Origin: Actinomyces oris
Lineage (GTDB): Bacteria > Actinomycetota > Actinomycetes > Actinomycetales > Actinomycetaceae
Reading direction: 5' to 3'
Assembly (NCBI RefSeq): GCF_001937665.1
Contig: NZ_MSKL01000012.1
Span: forward strand, 81,540-140,261
Length of the DNA: 58,722 bases
Shown here: in pieces, positions 1-9,505 of the stretch
Numbering within the stretch: the stretch's first letter is position 1
How the letters are laid out: every line of letters begins with the position of its first letter
Notes under the pieces: generated by a model
What the model was told of the DNA's origin: nothing
The model's input: only the letters and a program-made list of their open reading frames with translations
Database searches by the model: none
Translations under genes and position numbers: made by a program

Positions 1-487
1 GGTCGACGAGCTCGAGGTCGGGCAGGCGCAGCGCCATGGCGTTGACGGTGAAGTCGCGGCGGGTGAGGTCCCCGGTGAGGGTGTCGCCGTAGGTGACCTG
101 GGGTTTGCGCGAGCCCACCTCGTAGGCCTCGGTGCGGTAGGTGGTGACCTCCACGATGGTGGAGCCCTTGCGCGCGCCAATGGTGCCGAAGGCCCGGCCC
201 ACGTCCCAGGTGGTCTCACCCCAGGCGGCCAGGATCTTCTCGGTCTGCTCGGGGCGGGCCGAGGTGGTCAGGTCCAGGTCGTGGGGGGCCACGCCGAGGA
301 AGGCGTCCCGCACGGGTCCGCCGACGAGGGCGATCTCGTGCCCGGCGCGCACGAAGGCGTACCCCAGGGCCGCCAGGGCGGGGGGCAGACCCTCGAGTGC
401 CTGACGGGCCTTGGGCGTCAGGCCCCGGTTCTCAGCGGAGTCGTCCGTAGGATTGACGGGATCGGCGGGAGCGGGGTGCGCAGTCAT
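1..487 (-). CDS. cca: CCA tRNA nucleotidyltransferase, N-terminal part (truncated by window edge)
   Basis: N-terminal part of a class II CCA-adding enzyme / poly(A) polymerase family protein, which adds or repairs the 3' CCA end of tRNAs. Reading from ATG at 487 the protein contains the nucleotidyltransferase motif GGPVRD, followed by the metal-binding DLDLTT segment, and further on the family motif TRRDFTVNAMAL, where the window cuts it off. No stop is reached, so the gene continues to the left. It is divergent from the Nudix gene at 689, as in other actinobacterial origin regions where pcnA/cca faces the Nudix-DUF6049-mviN run. The start could be slightly different, because the first 35 or so residues are poorly conserved. 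Confidence 0.9.
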   Translation of the reverse strand, partial: MTAHPAPADPVNPTDDSAENRGLTPKARQALEGLPPALAALGYAFVRAGHEIALVGGPVRDAFLGVAPHDLDLTTSARPEQTEKILAAWGETTWDVGRAFGTIGARKGSTIVEVTTYRTEAYEVGSRKPQVTYGDTLTGDLTRRDFTVNAMALRLPDLELVD

Positions 488-676
488 CGGCCCAAGCCTG
501 CCATGAACCCTCACCGGCGCGCCGTCGTCGTCGGCCTCAGCATCCCTGTGGTGAGGACCATCCCGCACCGCGGCCACGGCCGCCACCGACCGCCGCCGTC
601 CTCACACCCGTCCGCGCACGGCGCAGTTGTGTGCGACGACGTACTCGGCCAGAGGCGTTCGGCGGTCCGAACGCCC

Positions 677-682
677 TAGAGT
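677..682 (+). promoter_or_regulatory. -10 element of a probable leaderless promoter for the Nudix gene
   Basis: TAGAGT at 677-682 ends six bases before the ATG at 689, so transcription would begin at or next to the start codon. No Shine-Dalgarno sequence precedes the ATG. Leaderless transcripts are common in actinobacteria. I see no good -35 element. Confidence 0.4.
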
Positions 683-688
683 GTCCCC

Positions 689-1198
689 ATGCCCTCTCCA
701 CGCACTCGCACGCCCCGCGCCGGAAACCCGGCCCACCGGGCGGGTGCGCGCGCCCTGCCGATCGTCAACGAGACCAGCGCCGGCGGCCTGGTCGTCGACG
801 TTCAGAACGGGCAGGCCTTCACCGCGGTCATCGCTCGGCGCAACCGGGGCGGGCGGCTGGAGTGGTGCCTGCCCAAGGGGCACCTGGAGGGCACTGAGAC
901 CCCCGAGCAGGCCGCAGTCCGCGAGATCATGGAGGAGACCGGGATCACCGGTCGAGTTCTTCGGCACCTGGCGACCATCGACTACTGGTTCGCCGGCCAC
1001 GAGCACCGCGTCCACAAGGTGGTGCACCATTTCCTGCTGGAGGCGGTCAGCGGCACGCTGACCACGGAGAACGATCCGGACCATGAGGCCGAGGACGTCG
1101 AGTGGGTCGCCCTCGACGACGTCTCCCACCGCCTGGCCTACCCCAATGAGCGCCGTATCGTGGCCGCGGCCTGGGACATCCTCGTGGGGGATGGATGA
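689..1198 (+). CDS. Nudix hydrolase (169 aa)
   Basis: Nudix pyrophosphohydrolase, hydrolysing a nucleoside diphosphate linked to another group; the substrate cannot be read from sequence. The Nudix box is complete: a Gly (in GHLEGTE) followed by REIMEETGI, matching GX5EX7REUXEEXGU. The first 25 residues are basic and Pro/Arg rich and probably unstructured. It is the first gene of a coupled run: its TGA overlaps the ATG of the DUF6049 gene (1195-1198). The position between cca and the DUF6049/murJ genes matches the mycobacterial Rv3908-Rv3910 order. The start was chosen because a -10 hexamer sits just upstream and the ORF has no better in-frame start. Confidence 0.9.
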   Translation: MPSPRTRTPRAGNPAHRAGARALPIVNETSAGGLVVDVQNGQAFTAVIARRNRGGRLEWCLPKGHLEGTETPEQAAVREIMEETGITGRVLRHLATIDYWFAGHEHRVHKVVHHFLLEAVSGTLTTENDPDHEAEDVEWVALDDVSHRLAYPNERRIVAAAWDILVGDG

Positions 1199-3660
1199 CG
1201 GGCACCACCTATCTGTGCGCGAAGGTGGTCACCACGCTGGGCTCCCGGCTGCGGAGCAGGGCGATGGTGACCATTGCCGCCCTACTGGGTGTGGCGGGCC
1301 TGGTGATGTGGCCGGTGATCGCTCTGCCCACGGCCGAGGCGGACCAGGGTGCCAACGCGATCCTGGTCGCGCAGTCCGATGGGCTCTCCGCCGACGTCGC
1401 TCCGCTCGCCCCGGCGACGCCGTCCACGACGACGGCCTCCTCATCGGCCCCGGCGGCGGCGAGCGAGAAGACCACCAACCAGGTGACCGTGAGTATCGAC
1501 GCCCTGGCCCCCGAAGTGCTGCACACCGACCAGGACCTCGTTCTGACCGGCACCGTCACCAACGGAACCAGTCAGGCCATCACCGGGGCGGACCTGGTGA
1601 CCAGGGTGCAGCGATCCACGGAGGCCACGAGTCGGGGTCTGAGCACGTGGCTGACCGAGACTGATGAGTCGGGACTGTCGGACCCGGTCACGGTCCCCCT
1701 GGGGCACGACCTCCAACCCGGGGGCGTCACCCAGTTCTCCATCACCATCCCCGCTGGCGAGCTGCCGCTGAGCAGCACTGACCAGTGGGGGCCGCGCGGC
1801 GTCTCCGTCACTCTGGCGGCCCAGGACGTCTCCCTGGCCCAGGACCGCAGCATCCTGGTGTGGGACAGTGGCGCCTCCGTCGCACCGGTGCGCATGACCG
1901 TCTTCCTGCCGGTCACCGCCTCCGCGCAGGAGATGGCGGTGCTGGCCGGTCCGCGCACCAAGGAGCGCTCGGAGGCCCTCAACCGCATCCACAGCCGAGT
2001 CCTCGGTCTGGTGAGCATGGCCGGTGACGGCATCGTCGCCGCCGTCGACCCGGCGCTGGTCGAGGCCCTCGGCGTCACCAAGGCCAGCCTCGAGCAGGCC
2101 GACCGCAACGGCGGTTCCCAGCCCGCGACGCCGGATGCCGCCCCTCAGACACCCCAGAGCGCTGACTCCTCCGCGTCATCGGCCCCGTCCGCACCGTCGA
2201 CGACGGAGCCCTCGGCGAGCGCCACCCCGTCCCCGCAGTCGGGGGGCACCGCCACGACATCACCGTCGGACAAGGCGTCTCACGCCTCCAAAGAGGTGAT
2301 CCAGCTCTCCGCCGCTCTCGCGCGGGCCATCCACACCAACAGCCTGGTGGCTCTGCCCTGGGGCGACTCCGATACCGCGGCCCTGGCGCATCTGCAGCAG
2401 ACGAGCCTCATCGAGACCGCCGCACGGCGCACCCAGGAGTCGGCCATTGTCAAGGTGGGGGCCCCGACGTCCTTGACCTGGCTGGCCTCCAGCGTCGCGG
2501 ACGAAACCACGGTCAATGCGCTGGCACAGCCGGCGTCGACCATCATCGCCTCACCGGAGTCCTTGCCTCCGCCCGACGAGCTCACCTACACCCCCTCCGG
2601 TCTGGGTGCCTCCGGGGATCACGCGGTCCTGATTCCGGAGCAGTCACTGTCAGAGGCACTCACCGGTGAGGGCGCCAAGCCCACAGCCCCCGACCAGAGC
2701 TCCTCGAACCCCCAGGCTGCCCAGAGCGCCCAGGCGACCGAGCTCGACACCCGCCAGCTGCTGCGCGGCAACAGTGCCATCCTGGCCCGCCAGGCCCCGA
2801 CGCTGGAACGAGACATCGTCGTGGCGATGCCCCGCCAGGCCGCCTCCGGCGTGCAGTCATCGGTCGTGCGGGAGAGGGTGGCCGCCCTGCGCTCGGTCCC
2901 CTGGGCCAGCTCCCAGTCCCTGGGCGCCCTCCAGGAGCGGGCCCAGGAGGAGGTCACGGCCGTCAACGAGGGCACCTCTCGGATCGAGCGCACCGAGCTG
3001 TCGGACACGGTGATCGACGACGACGAGCTGTCCACCGACACCCTCGCCGCTGCCGGCCGTACGGCCGGAACCCTGCAGTCGATCTCCTCGGTGCTCTCCG
3101 AACCGGCCGCGTTGCTGGGCGACTACACCGACCTGGAGGCCGTCGTCTCCTCCGCATCCTGGCGGGCCGATCCCAAGACCCGCAGTGCCCAGATTCCGGC
3201 CGCCGAGGCCTCCGGGGCCAACGTCACCTCCTCACTGGCCGCGGTACCGTCGTCGACCATCAACGTCATCAGCTCCGAGGCGCAGCTGCCGGTGCGCATC
3301 ACCTCCTCCCTGAGTCAGGACGTCACCGTCCAGGTCTACCTGGTCTCGAACAACAAGCGCCTCCAGGTCCCACGCACCACCACCGTGAGGGTCCCGGCTC
3401 ACCAGCAGGCCAAGGTCACGGTGCCGATCCAGGCCGTCGGCTCGGGCGACGTCGGTCTGACGGTGCAGGTGCTTGCCGCCGATGGCACCACCGTGGGCAC
3501 ACCCACCACCGTCAACATGCGAGTGCGCGCCGACTGGGAGGGCCGAGGCACCGGCGTCATCGTCGGGGTCCTGGTCTCCATCGTGGTGATCGGTACGGTG
3601 AGGACAGTACGACGAGGCCGCCGCACCGCAGTGGCCCCGGCTGCACAGGAGACGGCATGA
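1195..3660 (+). CDS. DUF6049 family secreted/membrane-anchored protein (821 aa)
   Basis: Large extracytoplasmic protein of unknown biochemical role, always found next to murJ in actinobacteria (Rv3909-like position). A hydrophobic segment at about residues 22-48, ending in ALPTAEA, acts as signal peptide or anchor. The long exported part has Ig-like beta-rich sequence at about 95-215 and again near the C-terminus, and a Ser/Pro/Thr-rich low-complexity stretch at about 300-365. One C-terminal membrane helix (GVIVGVLVSIVVIGTV) is followed by a short basic tail. The start overlaps the Nudix stop and its own stop overlaps the murJ ATG, so the three genes are translationally coupled. A role with MurJ at the cell envelope is inference from this conserved linkage. 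Confidence 0.82.
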   Translation: MTGTTYLCAKVVTTLGSRLRSRAMVTIAALLGVAGLVMWPVIALPTAEADQGANAILVAQSDGLSADVAPLAPATPSTTTASSSAPAAASEKTTNQVTVSIDALAPEVLHTDQDLVLTGTVTNGTSQAITGADLVTRVQRSTEATSRGLSTWLTETDESGLSDPVTVPLGHDLQPGGVTQFSITIPAGELPLSSTDQWGPRGVSVTLAAQDVSLAQDRSILVWDSGASVAPVRMTVFLPVTASAQEMAVLAGPRTKERSEALNRIHSRVLGLVSMAGDGIVAAVDPALVEALGVTKASLEQADRNGGSQPATPDAAPQTPQSADSSASSAPSAPSTTEPSASATPSPQSGGTATTSPSDKASHASKEVIQLSAALARAIHTNSLVALPWGDSDTAALAHLQQTSLIETAARRTQESAIVKVGAPTSLTWLASSVADETTVNALAQPASTIIASPESLPPPDELTYTPSGLGASGDHAVLIPEQSLSEALTGEGAKPTAPDQSSSNPQAAQSAQATELDTRQLLRGNSAILARQAPTLERDIVVAMPRQAASGVQSSVVRERVAALRSVPWASSQSLGALQERAQEEVTAVNEGTSRIERTELSDTVIDDDELSTDTLAAAGRTAGTLQSISSVLSEPAALLGDYTDLEAVVSSASWRADPKTRSAQIPAAEASGANVTSSLAAVPSSTINVISSEAQLPVRITSSLSQDVTVQVYLVSNNKRLQVPRTTTVRVPAHQQAKVTVPIQAVGSGDVGLTVQVLAADGTTVGTPTTVNMRVRADWEGRGTGVIVGVLVSIVVIGTVRTVRRGRRTAVAPAAQETA

Positions 3661-6600
3661 GCATCATCAAACGTGTACGGACCGGGCGCTCCTCCTCCCA
3701 GGGGCGCAGCCAGGCATCCCTGGCGCGGTCCTCGGCCATCATGGCCTCGGGGACCCTGGTCTCCCGCATCCTGGGCATGGTGCGCAACGCCCTGATCGTC
3801 ATGGCGCTCGGCGCCACCGGCTCGGGCGCCGCCGACGCCTTCAACACGGCCAACAACCTGCCCACGTACCTGTACAACATGATGATCGGCGGGATCCTCA
3901 ACGCGATCCTGGTGCCGCAGATCGTCCAGGCGCTGCGACGACGCAACGGCGAGGAGGTCGTCAATCGCCTCCTGACCGCCGCGGCCACACTCATGCTGGC
4001 GGTCACGTGCATCGCGACCGCGGCCGCGCCCCTCATCTTCACCCTCAACGCCAATTCCTTGACTCAGGGGCAGTGGCGCACGCTGTCCTTCGCCTTCGCG
4101 TTCTGGTTCATGCCGCAGGTCTTCTTCTACGGCCTGTACGCCCTGTGGGGGCAGGTGCTCAACGCCCGCTCGAGCTTCGGGCCCTACATGTGGTCCCCGG
4201 TGCTCAACAACATCATCTCGATCGCATCGATCCTGTTCTATCTCCATCTCTACGGTCGCTACACCACCGGTGAGGGAGCAGATGTCTGGGACGGGAGCCG
4301 GATCACTCTCATCGGGGCGACGACGACCCTGGGCATCGCGGTTCAGGCGCTGATCCTCTACATCCCCCTGGTGCGCTCCGGGTTCCGGCCGCGCATCATC
4401 TTCGGGGTGCGGGGCCTGGGGCTGGGCAAGACCGTCAAGGTGGCCCTGTGGGCGCTGGCCGGGGTGGGCGTAGCCAGCCTGAGCAACTGGATCACCTCCA
4501 ACCTGGGCTCCTACGCGGTCACGGCCTCCGAGCAGCCCGAGTACGCGGACGTCATCGTGCCCTCGACGACCATGTGGCTCAACGCCTACCTGGTGTACAT
4601 GCTGCCCCAGTCCCTGGTGGTCACCTCCATCATCACCGCCCTGTTCACCCGTATGAGTGAGAAGGCCGCAGCCGGGGACGCCGCCGGCGTGCGCGAGGAC
4701 CTCTCCCTGGGGCTGCGCTCGGCGGGTGTCTTCACGGTGCTGGCCACTGCGGGCATCTGCGTCCTGTCCGTCCCGGCCCTTCAGCTCTTCACCCCCTCGA
4801 TCTCCCTGCCCGAGGCCCAGGCCAGCGCCCCCATGCTCATCGCTCTGGCTCTGGGCATCATCCCGCAGGGGATCTGGTTCGGGACCCAGCGGGTGATGCT
4901 GGCCTACTCCGACACCAAGCGGCTGCTGCTGGCCGACGTCGTCGTCGGCGTCATCCCCGTGATCCTGTGCGTCCTGGCCTACTTCGTCGCTCCGGCCAAC
5001 CATTGGATGACCTGGGCGGGCGCGGCCAACACGATCAGCCAGATCGGGGGCTGCGTGGTGGTCATCCCCATGATGCGCTCCCACCTGCCCAGCCTCGACG
5101 GCCGCAGGATCGTCACCACTCACCTGCGTCTCATCATGGCGGTGGCGCCCGCGGTGGTCGTCGGGCTCCTGCTCAACGCGATGCTGGGCGACATCGACGC
5201 CGACTCCTCCCTGGCCAACATGTCCGCGGCACTCGGGCACATCGCCGTCGTCGCCACCGTCATGTCGCTCATCTACCTGCTGATGGGGCGCATTGTCAGG
5301 ATCGAGGAGATCACGGTCGCCTTCCGGCCCTTCTCCCGGATCCTGTCCACGGTCGGCCGTCGTCTGCCCGGCGCACCCGGACGAGCGGTCCTGGCGGCGG
5401 CGGCCTGGCTGTCACCGCCGGAGCCACCGGCTCAGGCGACTGCTCAGATGGCCGCCGTTCAGACACCGGCACCCCCGCCGCCACCACCGGCTCAGGCGGC
5501 TTCAGGCCCCTCAGGCGTTTCGACGGACGCGACGGCGCATGGTGCTGTTGGCTACACCTCCGGCGGCGCTCGGGCGGTGCCGCCCGCACCCCCGCCGCCG
5601 ACTCAGACACAGACCCACTCCTGGGGACAGCCGGGTCAAATGGGGCCGCAGCACGCGGGCGGTCACCCGTCTCAGGCCATCGCGGGCCACCCGCTCGCGC
5701 CGCCGCCGGCACCCCCGCAGGCCCCTTCACAGGCTGCGCCACCACCACCGCCCACGAGCGCCGATGCCACGGCCGGCTCCTCCCACCACTGGCAGACCCC
5801 GGGGCACGTCCCGCCCAACGCCCCCGGGAGTATCCCGCCGTCGCTGCCGGCCAGCATTCCCCCTTCCCGGGTGGCCACAGGGCAGTCCGCTCCCCACCCG
5901 CCACACACCTCTGCCCACACGGGCCACATCACCCCGGTCCGGAGCCCTCAGACAGTTACGATGGGGGCAACTGGTTCAGAGGGACAACCATCTCAAGGAA
6001 GGAGACGCATGTCGGAGGCGACGCCTATCGGCAGTGGTCGCTACGGGCTCCTGGGAACGCTGTCCACCACTCTGCCGCGCATTGTCAGGCACCGCGGCGT
6101 CGACACGATCCTGGATCGAGACGTCACGATCCTGGTTCTCACCGACGCGACGCTTCATCGCGACAACGTCCTGGAGTCGGCCAGCCGGGCAGTGCTGGTT
6201 GAGGACCAGCGTCTTCAGCAGGTCTATGACGTCGAGCGCGCCGAGCCCTCCGTCATCGTCACCGAGCCGCTGACCGGACGCACCTTCTCCTCTCTGGTCT
6301 CCCGGGGCATGCCCCCGGCGCAGGCGCGCGCCATCATCGGTGAGACGGCGCAGGCGCTCGACGCCGGCGCCCGCAGGGGCCTGCATCACCTCAACCTGTC
6401 TCCCGAGTCCATCCGCGTTCTTCCCGACGGGACGGTCAAGGTCAGCGGCCTGGGAATCGAGGCCGCCGCCCTCGATCTGGAGAACCGAGTCGCCGGCCAT
6501 GACCCGTCGGCCGCCGACCGTGCCGACGCCCGCTCCCTGGTGGAGATCCTCTACTACGGTCTGACCGGCCGGTGGCCGGGCAAGCGCCCCGGCATTCCCT

Positions 6601-7943
6601 CCGCACCACGCCTGGGTGGCGTCCCGGTCAAGCCCTCCACGCTCGTGCCGGGAATCGACCCGGTCCTGGATGAGCTGTGCGAACGCACCTGGAGCAGCCA
6701 GCCCCCCATCTCCTCGGCGGAGGTGGCGCGCTCACTGGGCACCTGGGACCAGGTGACCGGCTACCACGAGTCCGGCCCGACACAGGTCCCCTCGTCCCAG
6801 CGCCCCGCATCGAGCGGCGGCAGCACTGGTGGCGGTGGCACCGGCGCCAGCGCCACCGCGGGTGCGACGGCCGCGGTCAGTGCCGCGGGAGCCGGTGTCG
6901 CCAGCGCGGCTCGCGGAGTCCTGGACAGGCTGCGGCGCAGTGGCGCCGGCAAGAGCGCCACGGTCAGCGCCTCGGCAGGGCAGACGGCACCTGCGCCGGT
7001 TCAGCCGGAGCCGGCACCATCCGTGCCCGCCGCCACCGATGCACCTGCGGAGCAGACCACCGTCATGGAGGCCGCCTCCGCTACCGCAGCACCGACCACG
7101 CCGATCCCTGATCCGCGGCCCGAACCGACGGCCGTGCAGGAGCAGTCCGCCGACGACGTCTACGTCCAGGTCACCGGGCCGACGAACCCGATCCCGAATG
7201 TCCTGTCAACCGCTTCGGAGACCGTCCCCGGGCCGGCGCCGGTTCCGGCCGAGCCCTTCACCGGCAGCTTCCCGGCCTTCGAGGACGACGAGGACGAGGA
7301 GATCGACCCCGAGGCCGCTCGCCGGGAGCAGCGCACGACGAGCTCGGTCCTGGTCACCTTCGCCCTGATGGTCATCGTCTTGCTGGTGGTGGCCAGCTAC
7401 ATCGTGTACCAGACGATCGGCATCCCCTTCGCGGACAAGGACCGTGCGGCCGCTGACACCGTTCCCTCGGCCAGTGCTCAACAGGCCGACGGTGGCGGGC
7501 AGCAGCCCGCGACCCAGGCACCCCCGGCCACACCCGAGATCGCCGGCGTCAGCGTTGTGGACAACTCCAGTAACTTCGCTGCCTCGCAAGCTGGATTCCT
7601 CGCTGATGGCGACACGAGTAATGAGTGGTCCTCTCATTACTCGGCAACTCCTGACACGGAGCCGGTCGACATTGAGATCAAGCTCAAGAACCCAGCCAAG
7701 GTCTCAGAGATCGATCTTCAGGGCACCAGTGAGGGAGGTCAGGTCGAGGTCCACGCATCGGACGCCAATGGCACGATACTCGCTACGAACTCCTTCACTG
7801 CAGGTAACACCACGTTGAAGATCGATAAGCCTGAAGAGGTCAACACCATCGTCATTCGAATCACACAGCTTCCCCAAAACTTGAAGAGGACGGAAACGCG
7901 TGACAACTACAAGGCCACAATGACGGAGATCACACTCAAATAA
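3657..7943 (+). CDS. murJ: Lipid II flippase MurJ fused to pseudokinase and extracytoplasmic C-terminal domain (1428 aa)
   Basis: Peptidoglycan lipid II flippase of the MurJ/MviN family. Residues about 25-570 contain the multi-helix MATE-like core. A Pro/Gln/Ala-rich cytoplasmic linker (about 590-780) leads into a protein-kinase-like fold (about 790-1045). That kinase lacks the catalytic Asp of HRD (the loop reads HHLNLSPES) and DFG is replaced by SGLG, so it is a pseudokinase, as in mycobacterial MviN, where the phosphorylated pseudokinase recruits the FHA protein FhaA. A second low-complexity linker, one membrane helix (LVTFALMVIVLLVVASYIVY) and a discoidin/F5-8-like beta domain (about 1300-1428) follow. 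The last 380 bases are visibly lower in GC than the rest. A good ribosome binding site precedes an in-frame ATG at 6009, at the start of the pseudokinase. The sigM gene that often follows is absent. Confidence 0.93.
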   Translation: MSIIKRVRTGRSSSQGRSQASLARSSAIMASGTLVSRILGMVRNALIVMALGATGSGAADAFNTANNLPTYLYNMMIGGILNAILVPQIVQALRRRNGEEVVNRLLTAAATLMLAVTCIATAAAPLIFTLNANSLTQGQWRTLSFAFAFWFMPQVFFYGLYALWGQVLNARSSFGPYMWSPVLNNIISIASILFYLHLYGRYTTGEGADVWDGSRITLIGATTTLGIAVQALILYIPLVRSGFRPRIIFGVRGLGLGKTVKVALWALAGVGVASLSNWITSNLGSYAVTASEQPEYADVIVPSTTMWLNAYLVYMLPQSLVVTSIITALFTRMSEKAAAGDAAGVREDLSLGLRSAGVFTVLATAGICVLSVPALQLFTPSISLPEAQASAPMLIALALGIIPQGIWFGTQRVMLAYSDTKRLLLADVVVGVIPVILCVLAYFVAPANHWMTWAGAANTISQIGGCVVVIPMMRSHLPSLDGRRIVTTHLRLIMAVAPAVVVGLLLNAMLGDIDADSSLANMSAALGHIAVVATVMSLIYLLMGRIVRIEEITVAFRPFSRILSTVGRRLPGAPGRAVLAAAAWLSPPEPPAQATAQMAAVQTPAPPPPPPAQAASGPSGVSTDATAHGAVGYTSGGARAVPPAPPPPTQTQTHSWGQPGQMGPQHAGGHPSQAIAGHPLAPPPAPPQAPSQAAPPPPPTSADATAGSSHHWQTPGHVPPNAPGSIPPSLPASIPPSRVATGQSAPHPPHTSAHTGHITPVRSPQTVTMGATGSEGQPSQGRRRMSEATPIGSGRYGLLGTLSTTLPRIVRHRGVDTILDRDVTILVLTDATLHRDNVLESASRAVLVEDQRLQQVYDVERAEPSVIVTEPLTGRTFSSLVSRGMPPAQARAIIGETAQALDAGARRGLHHLNLSPESIRVLPDGTVKVSGLGIEAAALDLENRVAGHDPSAADRADARSLVEILYYGLTGRWPGKRPGIPSAPRLGGVPVKPSTLVPGIDPVLDELCERTWSSQPPISSAEVARSLGTWDQVTGYHESGPTQVPSSQRPASSGGSTGGGGTGASATAGATAAVSAAGAGVASAARGVLDRLRRSGAGKSATVSASAGQTAPAPVQPEPAPSVPAATDAPAEQTTVMEAASATAAPTTPIPDPRPEPTAVQEQSADDVYVQVTGPTNPIPNVLSTASETVPGPAPVPAEPFTGSFPAFEDDEDEEIDPEAARREQRTTSSVLVTFALMVIVLLVVASYIVYQTIGIPFADKDRAAADTVPSASAQQADGGGQQPATQAPPATPEIAGVSVVDNSSNFAASQAGFLADGDTSNEWSSHYSATPDTEPVDIEIKLKNPAKVSEIDLQGTSEGGQVEVHASDANGTILATNSFTAGNTTLKIDKPEEVNTIVIRITQLPQNLKRTETRDNYKATMTEITLK
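5995..6011 (+). promoter_or_regulatory. Candidate internal ribosome binding site and start within murJ
   Basis: AAGGAAGGAGA at 5995-6005 is followed by ATG at 6009-6011, in frame with the murJ ORF (codon 785). Initiation here would give a separate pseudokinase-TM-discoidin protein of about 644 aa. The purine-rich run stands out in otherwise C-rich linker sequence. It could also be chance in a region encoding Gln/Gly/Arg. Confidence 0.45.
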
Positions 7944-8029
7944 GATCTTCTCCGGGAACAGGCCGTATTGATTACCAGTTACCCCAAGTGACCGCACACT
8001 GCGGCCCCCATCCGCTCGTCAGGAGAGTC

Positions 8030-8956
8030 ATGATTCACGACGTCGTCATTGTCGGCTCCGGTCCCGCCGGCTACACAGCCGCCATCTACGCGGCCCGTGC
8101 CCAGCTCAATCCGGTCGTCCTGGCCGGTTCGGTGACTGCAGGCGGCGCCCTGATGAACACGACCGAGGTGGAGAACTACCCCGGTTTCATCGAGGGGATC
8201 CTGGGCCCCGAACTCATGAACCAGATGCAGGAGCAGGCCGAGCGCTTCGGCACCGACATCCGCTATGAGGACGTCACCGCTCTCGAGCTGGAGGGCGACG
8301 TCAAGCGCATCACCACCTCCGATGGTGTCTACGAGGCCCGCACGGTCATCATCTCCACCGGCTCGGAGTACCGGCACCTGGGGATCGACGGGGAGGAGCG
8401 CCTCTCCGGCCACGGTGTGTCCTACTGCGCCACCTGCGACGGGTTCTTCTTCAAGGACCAGGACATCGTCGTCGTCGGCGGTGGGGACTCGGCCATGGAG
8501 GAGGCCACCTTCCTGACCCGCTTCGCCCGCTCCGTGACGGTGGTCCACCGCCGCGATGAGCTGCGCGCCTCGGCCGTCATGGCCAAGCGCGCTCAGGAGG
8601 ACCCGAAGATCTCCTTCGCCTGGAACTCGCGAGTCGTCGAGCTTCACGGTGAGGACTCGCTGACCGGTGTCACCCTGGAGGACACCGTCACCGGGGAGCG
8701 CCGCCAGATCGAGGCCACGGGCCTGTTCGTCGCCATCGGTCAGGTGCCACGCAGCGAGCTCGTCGCCGACGTCCTCGAGCTCGACGAGGCCGGCTACATC
8801 AAGGTCGAAGTGCCCTCGCAGCGAACCCGCATTCCCGGGGTCTTCGCCTGCGGTGACGTCGCCGACCCCACCTACCAGCAGGCGATCACGGCGGCCGGAT
8901 CCGGCTGCCGCGCCGCCCTGGATGCCGAGCACTACCTGACCACTCTGCAGGCCTGA
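8030..8956 (+). CDS. trxB: Thioredoxin-disulfide reductase (308 aa)
   Basis: Reduces thioredoxin with NADPH through FAD and a redox-active disulfide. The FAD-binding GSGPAGYTAA lies at the N-terminus, the catalytic CATC in SYCATCDGFF is at about residue 132, the NADPH motif GGGDSAMEEA follows, and the C-terminal FAD motif FACGDVAD is present. Length is standard. The ATG at 8030 is preceded by AGGAG (8021-8025). An upstream in-frame ATG at 7988 would add 14 residues without a binding site and before the conserved beta strand, so I reject it. It forms a pair with trxA, 83 bp downstream. Confidence 0.96.
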   Translation: MIHDVVIVGSGPAGYTAAIYAARAQLNPVVLAGSVTAGGALMNTTEVENYPGFIEGILGPELMNQMQEQAERFGTDIRYEDVTALELEGDVKRITTSDGVYEARTVIISTGSEYRHLGIDGEERLSGHGVSYCATCDGFFFKDQDIVVVGGGDSAMEEATFLTRFARSVTVVHRRDELRASAVMAKRAQEDPKISFAWNSRVVELHGEDSLTGVTLEDTVTGERRQIEATGLFVAIGQVPRSELVADVLELDEAGYIKVEVPSQRTRIPGVFACGDVADPTYQQAITAAGSGCRAALDAEHYLTTLQA

Positions 8957-9039
8957 GGGTAGCGCCCTCCACCCGGCACAGGCGGGCAGGCTCCGCCCCT
9001 TCCCGACTCACCCATTCACAACGTTCGAGGAGAACAATC

Positions 9040-9366
9040 ATGTCCCAGGCTCTCGCCGTCACCGACGCCACCTTCGAGGAGGAGGTCCTTAAGTCCGAGG
9101 TGCCCGTCGTCATTGACTTCTGGGCCGAGTGGTGCGGTCCCTGCCGCCAGATGGCGCCGATTGTGGACGAGGTCGCCGCCGACTTCGGTGGCAAGGTCAA
9201 GTTCGTCAAGGTCGATGTGGACGCCAACCCGGCCACGGCCCGTTCCTACGGCGTGCGTTCCATCCCGACCTTCGCGGTGGTGCGCGACGGCGAGGTCTTC
9301 CACCAGTTCAGCGGCTCACGTCCGAAGGCCTCCTTCAAGGCCGAGGTGGAGAAGGTCCTGGCCTGA
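9040..9366 (+). CDS. trxA: Thioredoxin (108 aa)
   Basis: Classical thioredoxin, the cytoplasmic dithiol reductant recycled by the neighbouring TrxB. The active site WCGPC is at residues 31-35 and the cis-Pro motif SIPTF is present, at the usual length of about 108 aa. GAGGAG lies upstream of the ATG. In mycobacteria a cwlM amidase gene follows trx in this block; here a terminator and thrC follow instead. Confidence 0.96.
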   Translation: MSQALAVTDATFEEEVLKSEVPVVIDFWAEWCGPCRQMAPIVDEVAADFGGKVKFVKVDVDANPATARSYGVRSIPTFAVVRDGEVFHQFSGSRPKASFKAEVEKVLA

Positions 9367-9400
9367 GCCCGAGGCCCCGTCCTTTTCTCTCACTTTCACG

Positions 9401-9447
9401 CATCGGCCCCGCCGAGCACCCCTCCAGGTGTCTCGGCGGGGCCGATG
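9401..9447 (+). terminator. Hairpin terminator after trxA
   Basis: A perfect 16-bp inverted repeat (CATCGGCCCCGCCGAG at 9401-9416 against 9432-9447) with a 15-nt loop starts 34 bp after the trxA stop. There is no T-tract, as is usual in high-GC actinobacteria. Confidence 0.75.
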
Positions 9448-9505
9448 TCCTGTCCCACCGGTTGTCTGATGTCTGGTCTCGCCGCCAGGCGGTCGTCACC
9501 GCATC

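Noticed and set aside
3399-5240. 613-codon open frame on the minus strand inside DUF6049/murJ
   Set aside because: His/Gly/Asp-rich antisense frame typical of high-GC coding DNA; the plus-strand genes explain the region.
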